DNA of 64,000 nt from Balaenoptera acutorostrata. Its lineage: Eukaryota; Chordata; Mammalia; Artiodactyla; Balaenopteridae. The position numbers and the translations under genes are program-made. A model generated the notes under the pieces. The model was given only the letters and a program-made list of their open reading frames with translations, did no database searches and was not told the DNA's origin. The stretch is taken from assembly GCF_949987535.1 (NCBI RefSeq), contig NC_080081.1:38170428-38234427 (forward strand). The letters are read 5' to 3'. Below, one piece after another: positions 36,838-48,713 of the stretch; position 1 is the first letter of the stretch, and every line of letters starts with the position of its first letter.

Positions 36838-39290
36838 TATTCATGGTCTTTTGTGCTTCCATACAAATTTTATGATTTTTTTTGTCCTAGTTCTGTAAAA
36901 AAAGTCATGGGTATTTTGATAGAGGTTGCATTAAAGTTGTGAATTGCTTTGGATAGTATGGACATATTAACCATATTAATCATTCCAAACCATAAACATG
37001 AATATCTTTCCATTTATTTATATCTTCTTCAATTTCCTTTACCAAAGTCTTATATTTTTTTGGAGTATAAATCTTTCACCTCCTTGCTTAAGTTTATTCC
37101 TAGGTATACTGTTATTTTTGGTGTGATTGTAAATGGGGTTGTTTTCTTAATTTCTATTTCTATATACAGTATCATGTTCTGCAAATAATAACCGTTTTAC
37201 TTCTCCAATTTGGATGTTCTGCAAATAATAACAGTTTCACTTCTCCAATTTGGACGCTTTTAATTTCTTTTTAGTATCCGATTGCTGTGGCTAGAACTTC
37301 TAATAATATGTTAAATAGAAATGGTGAGAGTGGGTATCCTTGTCTTGTTCCTGATCTTAGAGGAAAAGCTTTCAGGTTTTCACCATTGAGTATGATGTTA
37401 GTGGTGGGTTTCTCTTAAATGGCCTTTATTATGTTGAGATATTCACTCTATACCAACTTTGTTGAGAGTTTCTATCATGAATAGATATTGAATGTTGCAA
37501 ATGACTTTTCTGCATCTATTGAGATGATCATGTGATTTTTATCCTTTTTTTAATGTTGTGTATCACATTGATTGATCTTTGGATATTGAACTATCCCTGC
37601 ATCCCGGGTATAAATCCCACTTGATCATGGTGTATGATTGTTTTTATGTATTGCTGAATTTGGTTCACTAATATTTTGTTGAGGATTTTTTCATCTAGGT
37701 TTATAAGGGATATGGGAAAATAATTTCCTCTTTATTTTAGCATCTTTTTCTGGTTTTAATATCAGGGTAATTCTGGTTTCATAGAATGAGTTAGAAAGTG
37801 TTCTCTTCTCTTCAATGTTTTGGAATTGTTTGAGAAAGATATGAGTTAAGTCTTTAAATGTTTAGTAGAATTATCCTGTAAAGTGTCCAGTCCTGGACTT
37901 TTGTTTGTTGGGTTTTTTTTTTATTACCAATTTAATTTAAATACTAGTAATCACTCTATTTGGATTTTCTCTTTCTTCTTGATTCAGTCCTGGAAGACTG
38001 TATGTTTCTAGCAATTTATCCATTTACTCTAAGTTGTCCAATCTGTTGGCATATAACTGTTCATAGTTCATCAAAATCTTATGATTGTTTGTATTTCTGT
38101 GATATCAATTGTAACTTCTCTTTCATTACTAGCTTTCATTTATTTGTGCCCACTTTCTTTTTTTCTTAATAAATATTGCTAAAGTTTTATCAATTTTATC
38201 TTTTCAAAAAACAGCTCTTAGTTTCATTGATATTTTCTATGTTTTTTTGTTTTTTGTTTTTTATTTTTTTGTTGTGTCTATTTTATTTATTTCCACGCTG
38301 GTCTTTGTTATTTCCTTCCTTCTGCTGACTTTGGGCTTTGATTTTTCTTCTTTTTCTAATTCCTTTTAGATAAAAATTTATGTTTTGTATTTGAGAATTT
38401 TCTTGTTTACTGAGGCAGGCCTTTTTCATTATAAACTTTCCTCTTAAAACTACTTCTGCTGCATACCATGCAGGTTTGGGAAAGTTTTCATTTGTCTTCA
38501 TGCATTTTCTTATTTTTTCTTTTATTTCTTCGTAGACTCACTGATTTTGCAGTAGCAAGTTATTTAGTCTACATATGCTTTTTATTTATTTAATTAATTG
38601 ATTTCTGGTTTGATACATTTGTGGTCTGAAAAGAGGCTTAATATAATTTCATTTTTCCTAAATTTATTGAAACTTGTTTTGTGGCCTAGCATGTAATCTA
38701 TCCAGAAAAAACATCCCATGTACACTTGAAGACAATGTGTATTCTTCTATTTTTTGTTGGAATATCTTGTAAGTATTTAAAGTCCCTCTCTTCTAATGTG
38801 TCACTTAAGGCACTCTTTCCTTATTGATTTTCTCTCTGGGTGATCTATCCATTGATGTAAGCAGAGTGTATAATCCTCTACTATTATTCTATTACTGTCA
38901 TTTTTTTCCCTTCATGTCTGTTATTTTTGCTTTATATATTTAGGTGTTCCTATATTAGGTATATCTATGTTTACCAATGTTATAGCCTCTTCTTGGATTG
39001 ATACCTTTATCAATATAGAACGTCCTTCTTTGTCTTTTGTTATAAATTTTGTTTTAAAGTCTATTTTTCTAATATGAGTTTTGCCTACCTCAGCTTTCTT
39101 TTCATTTCCATTAGCCTGAAATATCTTTCTCCATCTCTTCACTTTAAGTGTTTGTGTGTCTTTGGCTCTGAAGTGAGTGTCTTGTAGGTAGCTTATAGAT
39201 GGCTTTCACCTATCCTATGTCTTTTAATTGGAGAATTCAGTCCATTTACATTTAGAGGGATTACTGATAAGTATGTACTTATTGCTATTT
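36838..39290 (-). pseudogene. Element D: L1 ORF2 N-terminal part (RT and endonuclease), antisense
   Basis: On the minus strand the order is start LNVNGLN near 39260, endonuclease segment 39142-38921 (MKRWRKIFQANGNEKK to NIDIPNIGTPKYI), RT entry near 37885 (K-S-P-G-L-D, an altered PGPD) and the RT core down to 36838, where D is cut by element B. The region of the catalytic FADD motif (37174-37253) is tandemly duplicated and its Asp residues are lost. All frames are closed. Confidence 0.83.
37174..37253. repeat. 40-bp tandem duplication
   Basis: A 40-bp unit beginning atgttctgcaaataataacc and ending ttctccaatttgg is repeated once with three differences, inside the antisense RT domain of element D, at the place of the catalytic FADD motif. 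Confidence 0.92.
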
Positions 39291-40690
39291 TGTTACTCAT
39301 TTTCTGGTTGTTTTTGTAGTTATGCTCTGTTCTATTCTTCTTCTTTTAGTCTCTTCCCTGTTGTTCAATGATTTTATTTAATATTATGTTTGGATAACTT
39401 TCTCTTTAATTTTTGTGTATCTATTGTAGTTTTTTGAACTGTGGTTGCCATGAAGTTTATATGTATCAATGTATAACTATATCTACTTGTTTTAAGCTGA
39501 TAATCATTTAAGTTTAAACATATTCTAAAAGATCGATATTTTTACTCCCTCTCATCATTTTATGCTTTCCATGTCATATTCTATACTTTCATGTCTATCC
39601 CTTAACTCTTAATTGCAGTTTTAGTTTGTTTTAAATCTTTGTCTTTTAACCTCCATACTAGTTAATTAAGTAGTTGATACAAATCCTTTCCCACATATTT
39701 TCCTTTACCAGTGAGAATTTTTACTTCATACATTTTCTTATTTCTTATACTGGTCTTTTCCTTTTTGCTTAAATAAGACCCTTTTTCATTTCTTGTAAGG
39801 TCAGCTTAGTTGTGATAAACTCTTAGTTTTTGCTTGTCTTGGAAATTCTTTCTCTCTCCTTCAGTTCTGAATGATAACCTTTCCAGTTAGAGTGTCTTAG
39901 GTTGTAAGCTTTGTTTTTTTCCCAGCACTTTGAATATATCATTCCACTCCCTTCTGGCCTGCAAAGTTTCTGCTGAAAAATCAGCCAATAACCGTATGGG
40001 GGTTCCCTTGTATGTGACTTTTTATTTTTGTCTTGCTGCATTTAAAATTCTGTCTTTAACTTTTGCCATTTTAATTATGATGTATCTTGGTGTGCTTATC
40101 TTTGGATTCATCTTGTTTGGTACTTGCTATGCATTCTGGACCTGGACATCTGTTCCTTCGTCAGGTTCAGGAGGTTTTCAGCCATAATTTCATCAAATAC
40201 CTTTTATGTTCCTTTCTCTCTCTCTTCTCCTCTGGCAGCCTTATAATGCCAATGTTAGTATGCTTGTAGTTGTCCAAGAGTTACCTTAAACTATCTTCTT
40301 TTTAAAAAAAAAAGTTTTCTTTTGGGATCTCCCTGGTGGTGCAGTGGTTAAGAATCCACCTGCCAATGCAGGGGACATGGGTTTGATCCCTGGTCTGGGA
40401 AGATCCCACATCTTAGAAGATCCCACAACTAAGCCCATGAGCCACAACTACTGAAGCCTGTGTGTCTAGATCCCATGCTCCACAACAAGAAAAGCCACTG
40501 CAATGAGAAGCCCATGCACCAAAACAAAGAGTAGCCCCTGCTCACCACAACTACAGAAAGCCTGTGCACAGCAACGAAGACCCAATGCAGCCAAAATAAA
40601 ATCAATTAATTATAAATAAATAAATAAAAAGCTTAAAAAAAAGTTTTCTTTTCTTTTTCCTGTTTTTATTGGATGATTTTTACTATTCTA
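39291..40690 (-). pseudogene. Element D: L1 ORF1 region and inter-ORF sequence, antisense
   Basis: Minus-strand text includes the ORF1 C-terminal block (reverse of 'ccactcccttctggcctgc' near 39948 and 'ctgctgaaaaatcagccaat' near 39970, encoding ADFSAETLQARRE-like residues), and earlier ORF1 sequence toward 40690. A piece of about 700 bp before it (39291-39900) resembles longer old-L1 linker sequence. It is interrupted by the SINE at 40324-40634. Confidence 0.7.
40324..40634 (+). mobile_element. CHR-type SINE inserted in element D
   Basis: The head is gggatctccctggtggtgca. The B-box-like 'gggtttgatccctggtctgg' lies near 40379, with a (TAAA)n tail. The TSD, a 17-bp A-run plus gttttcttt, lies at 40307-40323 and 40635-40651. 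The body has the 'ctaagcccatgagccacaac' form, a different and more diverged subtype than those at 3341 and 31197. Confidence 0.94.
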
Positions 40691-42024
40691 GCTTCCATTT
40701 TGCTTATGCATTCTCCTGTATCACCTAATCTGCTGTTAATTCCTTATACTGCATTTTTCATTTCAATTATTTTATTCTTCAGCTCTGACTAATTTTTATA
40801 AAATATTTTCTTTCTTGAAGTTCTTTCTTGAAGTTCTCACTGTCTTCCTCTATCCTTTTCCTGAGTTCAGTGAACATTTTATTACTATTGCTTTGAAGTG
40901 TTTATCAGGTAAATTATTTATCTCCAGTTCATTAGGTTTTTATTTCTGAGGTTTTATCTTTTCTTTCATTTGAAACATACTCCTCTGTCTTCTCATTTTA
41001 TTTAACTTTCTCTGTCTCTATGAAATTAAGCAAAACAGTTACCTATTCTGGTCTTGAAGGTGTGTCTGCGTGGGAGTATTCCTAAGCAGTCTGTGTGTGT
41101 CCAGTGCCTTTGCTGGGAGAGCTGGGTCTAAAGTGAGCATGGGTTGCATCTTCTCTTGGGCATATGCTAGCAGCCGCTACCTTGGTGGGAGGTAGGGCTG
41201 GAGTCAGAGGAGCTAGAGCTGCAGCCAAGTGTGAGAGCAGATTTTCTCAGGCTCCATGGTGGTTGCTACCCTACTGGGGGGTAGGGCCAGGGCCCAAGGG
41301 ACTGGAGCAGGAGCCTTAAGGGAGTGGGGCTTCTCTCTTTTGTGATGGTAGTCTTCACCTTTGTCAGAGGTGGGGTTGGGGCCTGAGCATTTAGAGTCAC
41401 ACTTCTGAGCTGGCTCCACTTTTTCCCTAGGGCACATGCACATGATAACAATGGCAGTCTCCCCACTAGAAGGGAGCAGTGCCAGAGCAAGAGGCAGTGG
41501 AGCAGGAGCCCAGTGTGGGCTGGAGGCTGCCTGGGGTGTTTCTGGAAGACTGACCAGAACAGAAGACAGTTTTCAATCAGCGATCTCTGTGCTGGAACTA
41601 AGAGCAAGCAAGTCTGTGCATGCACTCTTCAAGTACAGAGTCTTGGTTTCTTACAGCCCTCCAGTAAACCCCAATGGTTTTCAAGTCAGGTAAGGGGGCT
41701 TGCCTTCCCTGTGCTGGTCCCCAGGGCTGGATGCATATTAATGGACTCAAATACCTCACACCTTAGTTAAGATTCCCGAGACTGTGATATACCCCTCCAC
41801 TTCTGGGTCACCCACTAGATGTGTGGGTCCTGAGTAAATTACTTCTCCTCCCCTTCTACCAGACTCCTTGGGTTTCTTTCTTTATAGCCTTGGTTGTAGA
41901 AGAACTGCTCTCCTAGTCTTCAGGTCATTCTCAATGAGAGTTTTCTATATGTAGTTTTCATTTTGATGTGTTCAATGAGCTCAGGGTCCTTTTTACTTCA
42001 CCATCTTGATCCCACCTCCCCTAG
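40691..42024 (-). promoter_or_regulatory. Element D: L1 5' UTR, antisense
   Basis: Between the ORF1 region and the 5' end, the text is G/C-rich at 41050-41760 with repeated 'gggcttct', 'ggggcctga' and 'agggccagggcccaag' wording typical of old L1 5' UTRs. The 5' end near 42024 reads, on the minus strand, ctaggggaggtgggatcaag followed by atggtgaag, which includes the YY1-like AAGATGG (at 42001-42009 in reverse). Short open frames here (41266-41625, 41436-41693) are not genes. Confidence 0.7.
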
Positions 42025-42034
42025 AAGTTCTCTT

Positions 42035-42435
42035 CTGATTGCTCTGATTTTTCAGTGAAATAGAAATCAAGGTAAACAGCTAAAACTGAGGATTGGACAT
42101 AAGGCACAAGAAGTTTTGGAGAGAGAAGAAGATATGAAAGGATTATTCAGAAAATATAGAGATGTAAACTCTAAAAGCATTTAGAGCAGACATGGCAATG
42201 GCAGACACAGTTACTGTGTTAAATACCTTCTATTTACCTTCCTGCACTCCATGCATCTCCAGCATGTTCTCTACTTATATAGAGTTTATCTCTTTCTTTA
42301 GGTTTTCAGTTGGGTTCAGCTAATGGGAAGTCACTAAAGAATACTGAAGAAACAAAGGAAAGTTAGGTCAAATTATCAATTCCTCAAAATATGCCTCCCT
42401 CAGAGACACCTTTAGTTGGCTGTGTCTCAAGTAAG
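42035..42435. repeat. Ancient dispersed repeat, right part, and spacer
   Basis: 'ctgattgctctgatttttca' and 'gtgaaatagaaatcaaggta' read as a continuation of the repeat text left of the nest (…gttggtaaaagttctctt), supporting a single old repeat interrupted by element D. The family is unnamed. No gene is seen. Confidence 0.45.
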
Positions 42436-42448
42436 TCAATGCTCATTT

Positions 42449-42766
42449 ATTTATTTATTTATTTATTTTTTATTTGGGGTTTTTGTTACTGCATGCAGGC
42501 TTTCTCTAGTTGTGGCAAGTGGGGGCTACTCTTTGTTGCAGTGCATGGGTTTCTCATTGCAATAGCTTCTCTTGTTGTGGAGCACAGGCTCTTGGCATGC
42601 GGGCTTCAGTAGTTGTGGCTTGTGGGCTCTAGAGCACAGGCTCAGTAGTTGTGGAGCACTGGCTTAGTTGCCCCATGACATGTGGGATCTTCCCAGACTA
42701 GGGCTCGAACCCATTTCTCCTGCACGGGCAGGAGGATTCTTAACCACTGCACCACCAGAGAAGACC
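42449..42766 (-). mobile_element. CHR-type SINE, antisense
   Basis: An (ATTT)n tail at 42449-42475 precedes the antisense body (gctttctctagttgtggcaa, gctcgaacccatttctcctg = B box in reverse near 42705). The head in reverse is caccaccagagaagac. TSD tcaatgctcattt at 42436-42448 versus tcagtgctcattt at 42767-42779, one mismatch in 13. Confidence 0.95.
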
Positions 42767-43609
42767 TCAGTGCTCATTTTAAGATAGACTTTTCTTCATT
42801 TATTTTCCACTAACCCTTCCTTGCCCTTGGCCCTTTAGACTTAGGGTTGGTAAAGTGTTTCCTAGCACTAGTACTGAACTTTCCCATGCACCATGTATGT
42901 ACCTTTGAATCAGTTCCTTTACTTGAAAAATAATGATTTAAAATATCTTTACATGAGAGTGTGATGCTCTTTTGTTGGAACCTGAATAATAAAACTAAGA
43001 TACTATTCACTTGGTATTTTGTTCACTGAATAAGTGAAATGTATAGATTCTTTAAAGTTGGGATGAATCTAGTTAAACTCATACTTGGGATGAGTCTAGT
43101 GGACCCCCAATGTCTAGATCAGGTTAATTTGTCATACTCTCTGATAACTGAGCCCATTCTCTCTAGTTTTTCTGTATAGTCTAACATGTTTGTTGTCCTC
43201 CAGAAAAAAAAAAACAAAAAAACAAAAAAAACTGGTCCTTTAAGCTCATTACAGGTTTTGTGTTAGGGGCATAATGGTAGCAGATGTCCACTGAGAAGTC
43301 TGAAAGTTTTACGAACTACCTTCCTGCCTGACCTAATACATAACAACCTCCTTTGAGTTTAAACAGATTTATTTTCTTCACATTGCCCAAGAATGCACCA
43401 TTTAAAAAAAAAAAAAACTTTCACCATATAGCAAGATCTTATCACATTTAATTCTTAGCCAGCTGATCTCAAGTCTCTTCTTTAGATTCTTTTTAATTGA
43501 TTCTTTATCTTTAACATCCAACCTCATCTTTTCTATTCTTCACTGTCCTTCAACATTCTAACTGGAAGATATGATAAGTTTCAATGTTGGAATATCTTGG
43601 ATTTGTAAT

Positions 43610-43800
43610 CTAGACCTGATTTTTGCTACCACTGTTTATTTGTGCACATTATTTAACTTACCTGAACCTCTATTTCCTTTATCAATAATAATTATAATAA
43701 TAATAATACTTTTCTGAAAGTGGTTTAATAAAGATTAAATATGATAATTTATGTAAAGGGCATAATACCAAACAATAATTCAATATATATTAGCCCTCTT
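43610..43800 (-). mobile_element. MIR SINE relic
   Basis: The antisense MIR order is visible: 'cacattatttaacttacctg', 'aacctctatttcctttatca', an (ATA)n-like stretch, 'aaagattaaatatgataatt' and 'aaagggcataataccaaaca'. It is diverged but recognisable. Confidence 0.65.
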
Positions 43801-46451
43801 TTCTTTTATCTATACCTCATTTCATGGTGATCTATGCAACTAAACTTCTAACATTAGAATAATTTCAGGATAACTTTTGTAACATACAGCATATTTTTAT
43901 AAGTACCATAAATGCAACACTAAGAATTTAGAAACATTTAAAAGGAGCTATGTTTCTAATTAAAATGTCATAGCTATATTTTGTTACCTCAACATAAATT
44001 CCATATGTGTTGGTGAGAGCAGAATAGGGGATATTCTTGCAACTAACTAAGGAGCTGAGGATGGAGCATATTTTAACTTCAAATCCCAAAGTAGTGCTAC
44101 GTTAAATTAAGAATAATTCATTTTGATGAGATGGGAAAGGAAGCATTGTCAAATATATGATAAAATAATAATTTTAAATTTGAGAAGGAAAACCTTGTTT
44201 TGAGTTGTATATGTATAAAAGATAAGTCAACAACAAAAAGTTGTCTTTTTTGTCTATCAATATTTAAGATAGCATGTCATGGTTCTTTTTTAATACTGTG
44301 CTATTCCAGATCATTCCACTGGACAAACACCAGCTGAGCTTTTTTCTGAAATAACATAGCAATTCAAGGCTTGACTTCAAAAAGCACTAGATTTCATTCT
44401 CTACATGGAAAAAACTTCCTAAAATAGTGGAAAGAAAATGCCAAGAAGTTCTACTTCAGTCTTCATACTTCAAAAAATACTTCAAAATGAATAATTCTAT
44501 TTATTACTGAAACACAATAAGAAGGGCTCAAGAATAAGACTGCCTTACCTGGATTACAGATATAAGTTAACTGAAATGCTGAAATAATAAGATTTAAGAT
44601 GCACACGTTGCTTTTCCTCAACAATCGTTCTAGAAAAAAAACCTTTCAGTATCTAAGACTTACTAAAAGAATGAAGTATTTGTATTCTACAAATAAAATT
44701 GATGATGATATTCTTCTATTGTAGTCTCATTCATACTTTACAAGGGTATAAGAAAATATTCATAAAACTGAATTAAAATGATTTAATTCAGCTAATATTA
44801 TTAGATTATTATTATGATTATTGTAATTCTATTCTGGAAAGGGATAAATATTCATTACTTGGAATTTTTGGAAAAGCTGTAGAGAAAATACATGTCACAA
44901 TGAGAGTTTTCTGTACTTGTGAACTAGAGATAATAATCCAAAATACTCATAAAAAAGATACAAATACACAGTGAATATAAAAATAAGTTTTAAAATAATG
45001 TACCTTTATTCATTATTTTCCCAATAGAATAAATTTCTTCATATATTAAAAATTAAGCATTAACAATTTCTAGGATGCTCATTTTATCACTTCAGAATAT
45101 AATGTTAAACCAATGATCCTGCCTTCCTATTATTGATCAAAAATGATTTTTGAATTCTTATTGTGTGAAAGGCATTACTTTTTGTGTGTGGATGCTTTTC
45201 CTTCAAGAAGACAAACATACTCTGATATCTAAAATTTTTAATAAAGGTACACTTTCTATGTTTAAATGATAGTTAATCAAACATTAAATACCAAACTCTT
45301 TATAATCATTAAAAGTTGTGACATTCTTTTCCTTCCATCTAGTTGTATATCAATGTGAATGCCTCTCAATTAGCTGAGTTTTAATTAATTAATTTATAAA
45401 ATGAGAGAAATGGTTTATATTATCTCTAAAGTCTACTTCCGTTAAAGAAGATAAAAGAACAGAGAGAGAGAGTTAAATTGTTTTGTAGAAAGAAATCCTA
45501 TAGTTCTCTAATATGGAATACATTTTTACAGACAAATTTTCTAAATGTTTTTTTGAACACTGAGTTAAAGAAAAAGCCTAATTTCTGCTTAAGCACTGTG
45601 AATTAAAAACATCTCCCTGGAACTGAAAGCAGAATAATTTATTGAAAGTCTTTATAAGGAGCACCAGGCTTCAGAACCATTTTCCCACCACTTTGCCTCT
45701 ACAGCCAGAATTTGGTCCTTGGCACTTGCCAGTAAGCAACAGGATGGTTAGCTCTAGAGAGATGGAAACAGAATCTCTGGTCTGTTGAAAAGCAAGTCAC
45801 CACAGTGATTATGTGGAAGTCCACATACTCAACAGTGAGAAACCTGCCCCTCTCTGTTGATTCCCCTCAGAGTTGACATCATAGACAAGGGACTTGTGTA
45901 GTCACCCAGAACCCACACTCAGAAGGGTCCTACTCTTGGTTTAATGCTTTGCTCTTGCTTCTTTAAAATTCCTAATAATTTTTGAGCAAGGCATCCTTAA
46001 ATTATGCAGCTGGTCCTGATTCCCCTTCTTGCCTCCCAAATCCTGGGTGCCAGATTTACAATCACTGCAGGAGAATGCAGAACTTTTCTCTGGGAGAAAT
46101 TATCTTGCTGGAAAGAAAAATTCTCAAGATGCCAATCCTGAGGGTAATCCATGGAATGGCCAGGATGCAGCCCAATTAGCCTACAGACAGGCCACACATT
46201 AAAGAAGTCTCCCCCACTACCACCACACCCACACACACAGCTTCAAACAGTATTTTAGTGTCTCACTCTCATAAATGAACAAGGAGCCAACAATCACCCA
46301 ATACTGAAGAAAAATCCCAAATATGGGAGGGAGTGACTGAGACACACAAACAGAAAAGAAGGAACTTAGATAAAGGCAAAATGTAGGGAGCATATGTTTA
46401 AATATATAAAAAATACTAAAAAAATTGTGAGTATTTCATTCATGAACTAAA

Positions 46452-46503
46452 TCACACATTGCTATTTTAAACACATTTAAAACACATTGCTATTTTAAAC
46501 ACA
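46452..46503. repeat. Short tandem duplication (period 28)
   Basis: The 23-bp unit starting acacattgctattttaaaca occurs twice, separated by a few bases (ttaaa). It is a simple local duplication just upstream of L1 element C. Confidence 0.85.
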
Positions 46504-46822
46504 TAATCAAAATAAACACTCTAAGAGAAAAAAAAAAGAACTTTAGAACAACATAATAGCAAAAATTACAATAAATATTGGAATGCATAATTGAGAATAT
46601 CTTCCCAATAATAGAATAAAAACACAGAGATAATGAGAGAGGTTAGACAAGGAATATAAATCAATAAATGTGATACAATATCCAGATAACAAGATAAAAA
46701 AATTGCAGAGAAGAAAATTCACAAGAAGAGTCTCAGAAGGGAAAGAGAAAATTTTCCAGATAAATAAACCCCAAACAGCACCCATAATAATTTTAAAATA
46801 TAAAATTTTAAAAAATACTTCA

Positions 46823-47727
46823 GGGCGATTGGTTCAAGATGGTGGAGTAGAAGGAAGTGCACTCACTCCTTCTGGCGAGAGCACTGGAATCACAATTAGC
46901 TGCTGAACAATCATTGACAGGAAGACACTGTGACTCACCAAAAAAGATACCCCACACCAAAAGACAAAGGAGAAGCAACAATGAGATGGTAGGAGGGAGT
47001 GCAATCACAATAAAAAGAAATCCCATAACCACTGAATGGGTGACTCACAAACTAGGGAACAATTATACCACAGAAGTCCACCCACTGGAGTAAAAGTTCT
47101 GGGCTCTACCTCAGGCTTCCCAACCTGGGGGTCTGGCAACAAGAGGAGGAATTCCCAGAGAATCAGACTTTGAAGGTTAATAGGATTTGATTGCAGGACT
47201 TTGACAGGACTGGGGGAAACAGAGACTCTACTGTTGGAGGGCACACAAAGTACTGTGTGCATCAGGACCAGGGGGAAGGACCAGTGGCCCCAGAGTAGAC
47301 TAACCAGACCTACCTTGTAGTGTTTGAGGGTCTCCTTCAGAGACAGGGGTATGGCTATGGCTCACTGCGGGGAAAAGGACACTGGCAGCAGAAGTTTGGG
47401 GAAGTACCCCTTGGCATGAACCCTCCTAGAGTCTGCCATTAGCCCCACCAAAGAGCCTATAGGCTCCAGTGTTGGGTCGTCTCAGGCCAAACAACCAACA
47501 GGGAGGGAACTCAGCCCCATCCATTAGCAGACAAGTGGATTAAAGTTTTACTGAGCTCTGCGACCAGAGCAACACCCAGCTCTACCCACCACCAGTCTCT
47601 TCCCTCAGGAAGCTTTCACAAGCCTCTTAGATAGCCTCATCCACCAGAGCGCACACAGCAGAAACAAGAAGAACTACAGTCCTGCAGCCTGTGGAATGAA
47701 AAACACGTTCACAGAAAGATAGACAAA
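46823..47727 (+). promoter_or_regulatory. Element C 5' UTR
   Basis: It starts with gggcgattggttcaagatgg, including a YY1-like AAGATGG at about 46837-46843. It is about 905 bp long. It shares its last part with element B (for example the 'cacccagctctacccacc' block near 47572), but the upstream part is shorter. Confidence 0.7.
46835..46845 (+). promoter_or_regulatory. YY1-like site at the L1 C start
   Basis: caagatggtgg, identical to the site at 29638-29648 in element B and in the same position relative to the 5' end. Conservation across lineages supports a real L1 promoter element; activity is not shown. Confidence 0.4.
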
Positions 47728-48656
47728 ATGAAATGGCAGAAGACTATGTACCAGATGAAGGATCAAGATAAAATCCCAGATAAACAAATAAATGAAGTGG
47801 AGATAGGAAACATTCCAGAAAAATAATTCAGAAGAATGATAGTGAAGATGATCAAGGACCTCGGAAAAAGAATGGAGGCAAAGATCGAGAAGATGCAAGA
47901 AATGGTTAACAAAGAACTGGAAGAATTAAAGAACAAACACCTAGAAGAATTAAAGAACAAACAAACAGAGATGAAGAGTATAATAAGGGAAATGAAAAAA
48001 AAATACACTAGAATGAATCAATAGCAGAATAACTGAGGCAGAAGAATGGATAAGTGACATGGAAGACAGAATGGTGGAATTCACGGCCATGGAATAGAAT
48101 AAAGAAAAAGAATGAAAAGAAATGAAGACAGCCTAAGAGACCTCTGGGACTGCATTAAACGCACCAATATTCACATAATAGGGATCCCAACAGGAGAAGA
48201 GAGAAATGACCCTAGAAAAAATTTGAAGAGATTATAGTCGAAAACTTTCCTAACATGGGAAAGGAAATAGCCACCCAATTCCAGGAAACACAGAGAGTCC
48301 TAGGCAGGATAAACCCAAGGAGAAACATGTCAAGACACACATTAATCAAATTGACAAAAATTAAAGACAAAGAAAAATTATTAAAAGCAACAAGGGAAAA
48401 ATGACAAATAACATAAAAGGGAACTCCCATAAGGTTAATAGCTGATTTCTCAGCAGAAACTCTACAAGCCAGGAGGGAGTGGCACAATATATTTAAAGTG
48501 ATGAAAATGAAGAACCTACAATCAAGGTTACACTACCCAGCAAGGATCTCATTCAGATTCAACAGATAAATCAAATATTTTACAGACAAGCAAAAGCTAA
48601 GAGAATTTAGCACCACAAAACCAGCTCTACAACAAATGCTAAAGGAACTTCTCTAA
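47728..48656 (+). pseudogene. L1 ORF1 of element C, broken
   Basis: The start ATG at 47728 reads MKWQKTMYQMKDQDK. A TAA at about 47824 stops it after about 32 codons. Translation can resume at 47836-48024, a coiled-coil segment (KEIVKMIK-like, then EELKNKH/LEELKNKQ). Frameshifts near 48030 and 48105 and several stops follow. The RNA-binding part is recognisable in pieces ('RVLGRINPRRNMSRHTLI'-like near 48297-48350). A TGA stop replaces an expected Gln codon near 48402. The natural stop is TAA 48654-48656. An 8-residue tandem repeat in the coiled coil is described in the findings. Confidence 0.88.
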
Positions 48657-48713
48657 GTGGGAAACACAAGAGAAGAAAAGGACCTACAAAAGCAAACCCA
48701 AAACAATTAAGAA

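Larger units (their letters stand above)
28066..42034 (-). mobile_element. Old full-length-type L1 (element D), antisense, split by a younger L1
   Basis: D occupies 28077-29628 and 36838-42024 (about 6.4 kb without inserts) and reads 3'-to-5' along the plus strand. Its 3' end is marked by the T run at 28075-28091; its 5' end at about 42024 carries the L1-like 'gatcaagatggtg' start in reverse. Direct repeats aagttctctt at 28067-28076 and 42025-42034 look like its target-site duplication. Inside it lie L1 element B (29629-36825) and a SINE (40324-40634). L1 text is continuous across B (the block 'tcaagaatgctttg' joins 'tctattcatggtcttttg'). Confidence 0.85.
42780..46811. other. AT-rich spacer, largely unassigned
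   Basis: No gene is seen. A MIR relic is listed at 43610-43800 and a tandem duplication at 46452-46503. The region 45900-46050 (tctttaaaattcctaataat ... ttatgcagctggtcctg) resembles an old dispersed repeat. The last 300 bp before element C (46500-46811) and the 290 bp after it (54242-54528) look like one older L1/HAL1-type relic split by C. Confidence 0.5.

Noticed and set aside
41213..41770. GC-rich block with open frames of 76-119 codons, gene-like
   Set aside because: It is the 5' UTR of the antisense L1 D, between its ORF1 region and its 5' end.
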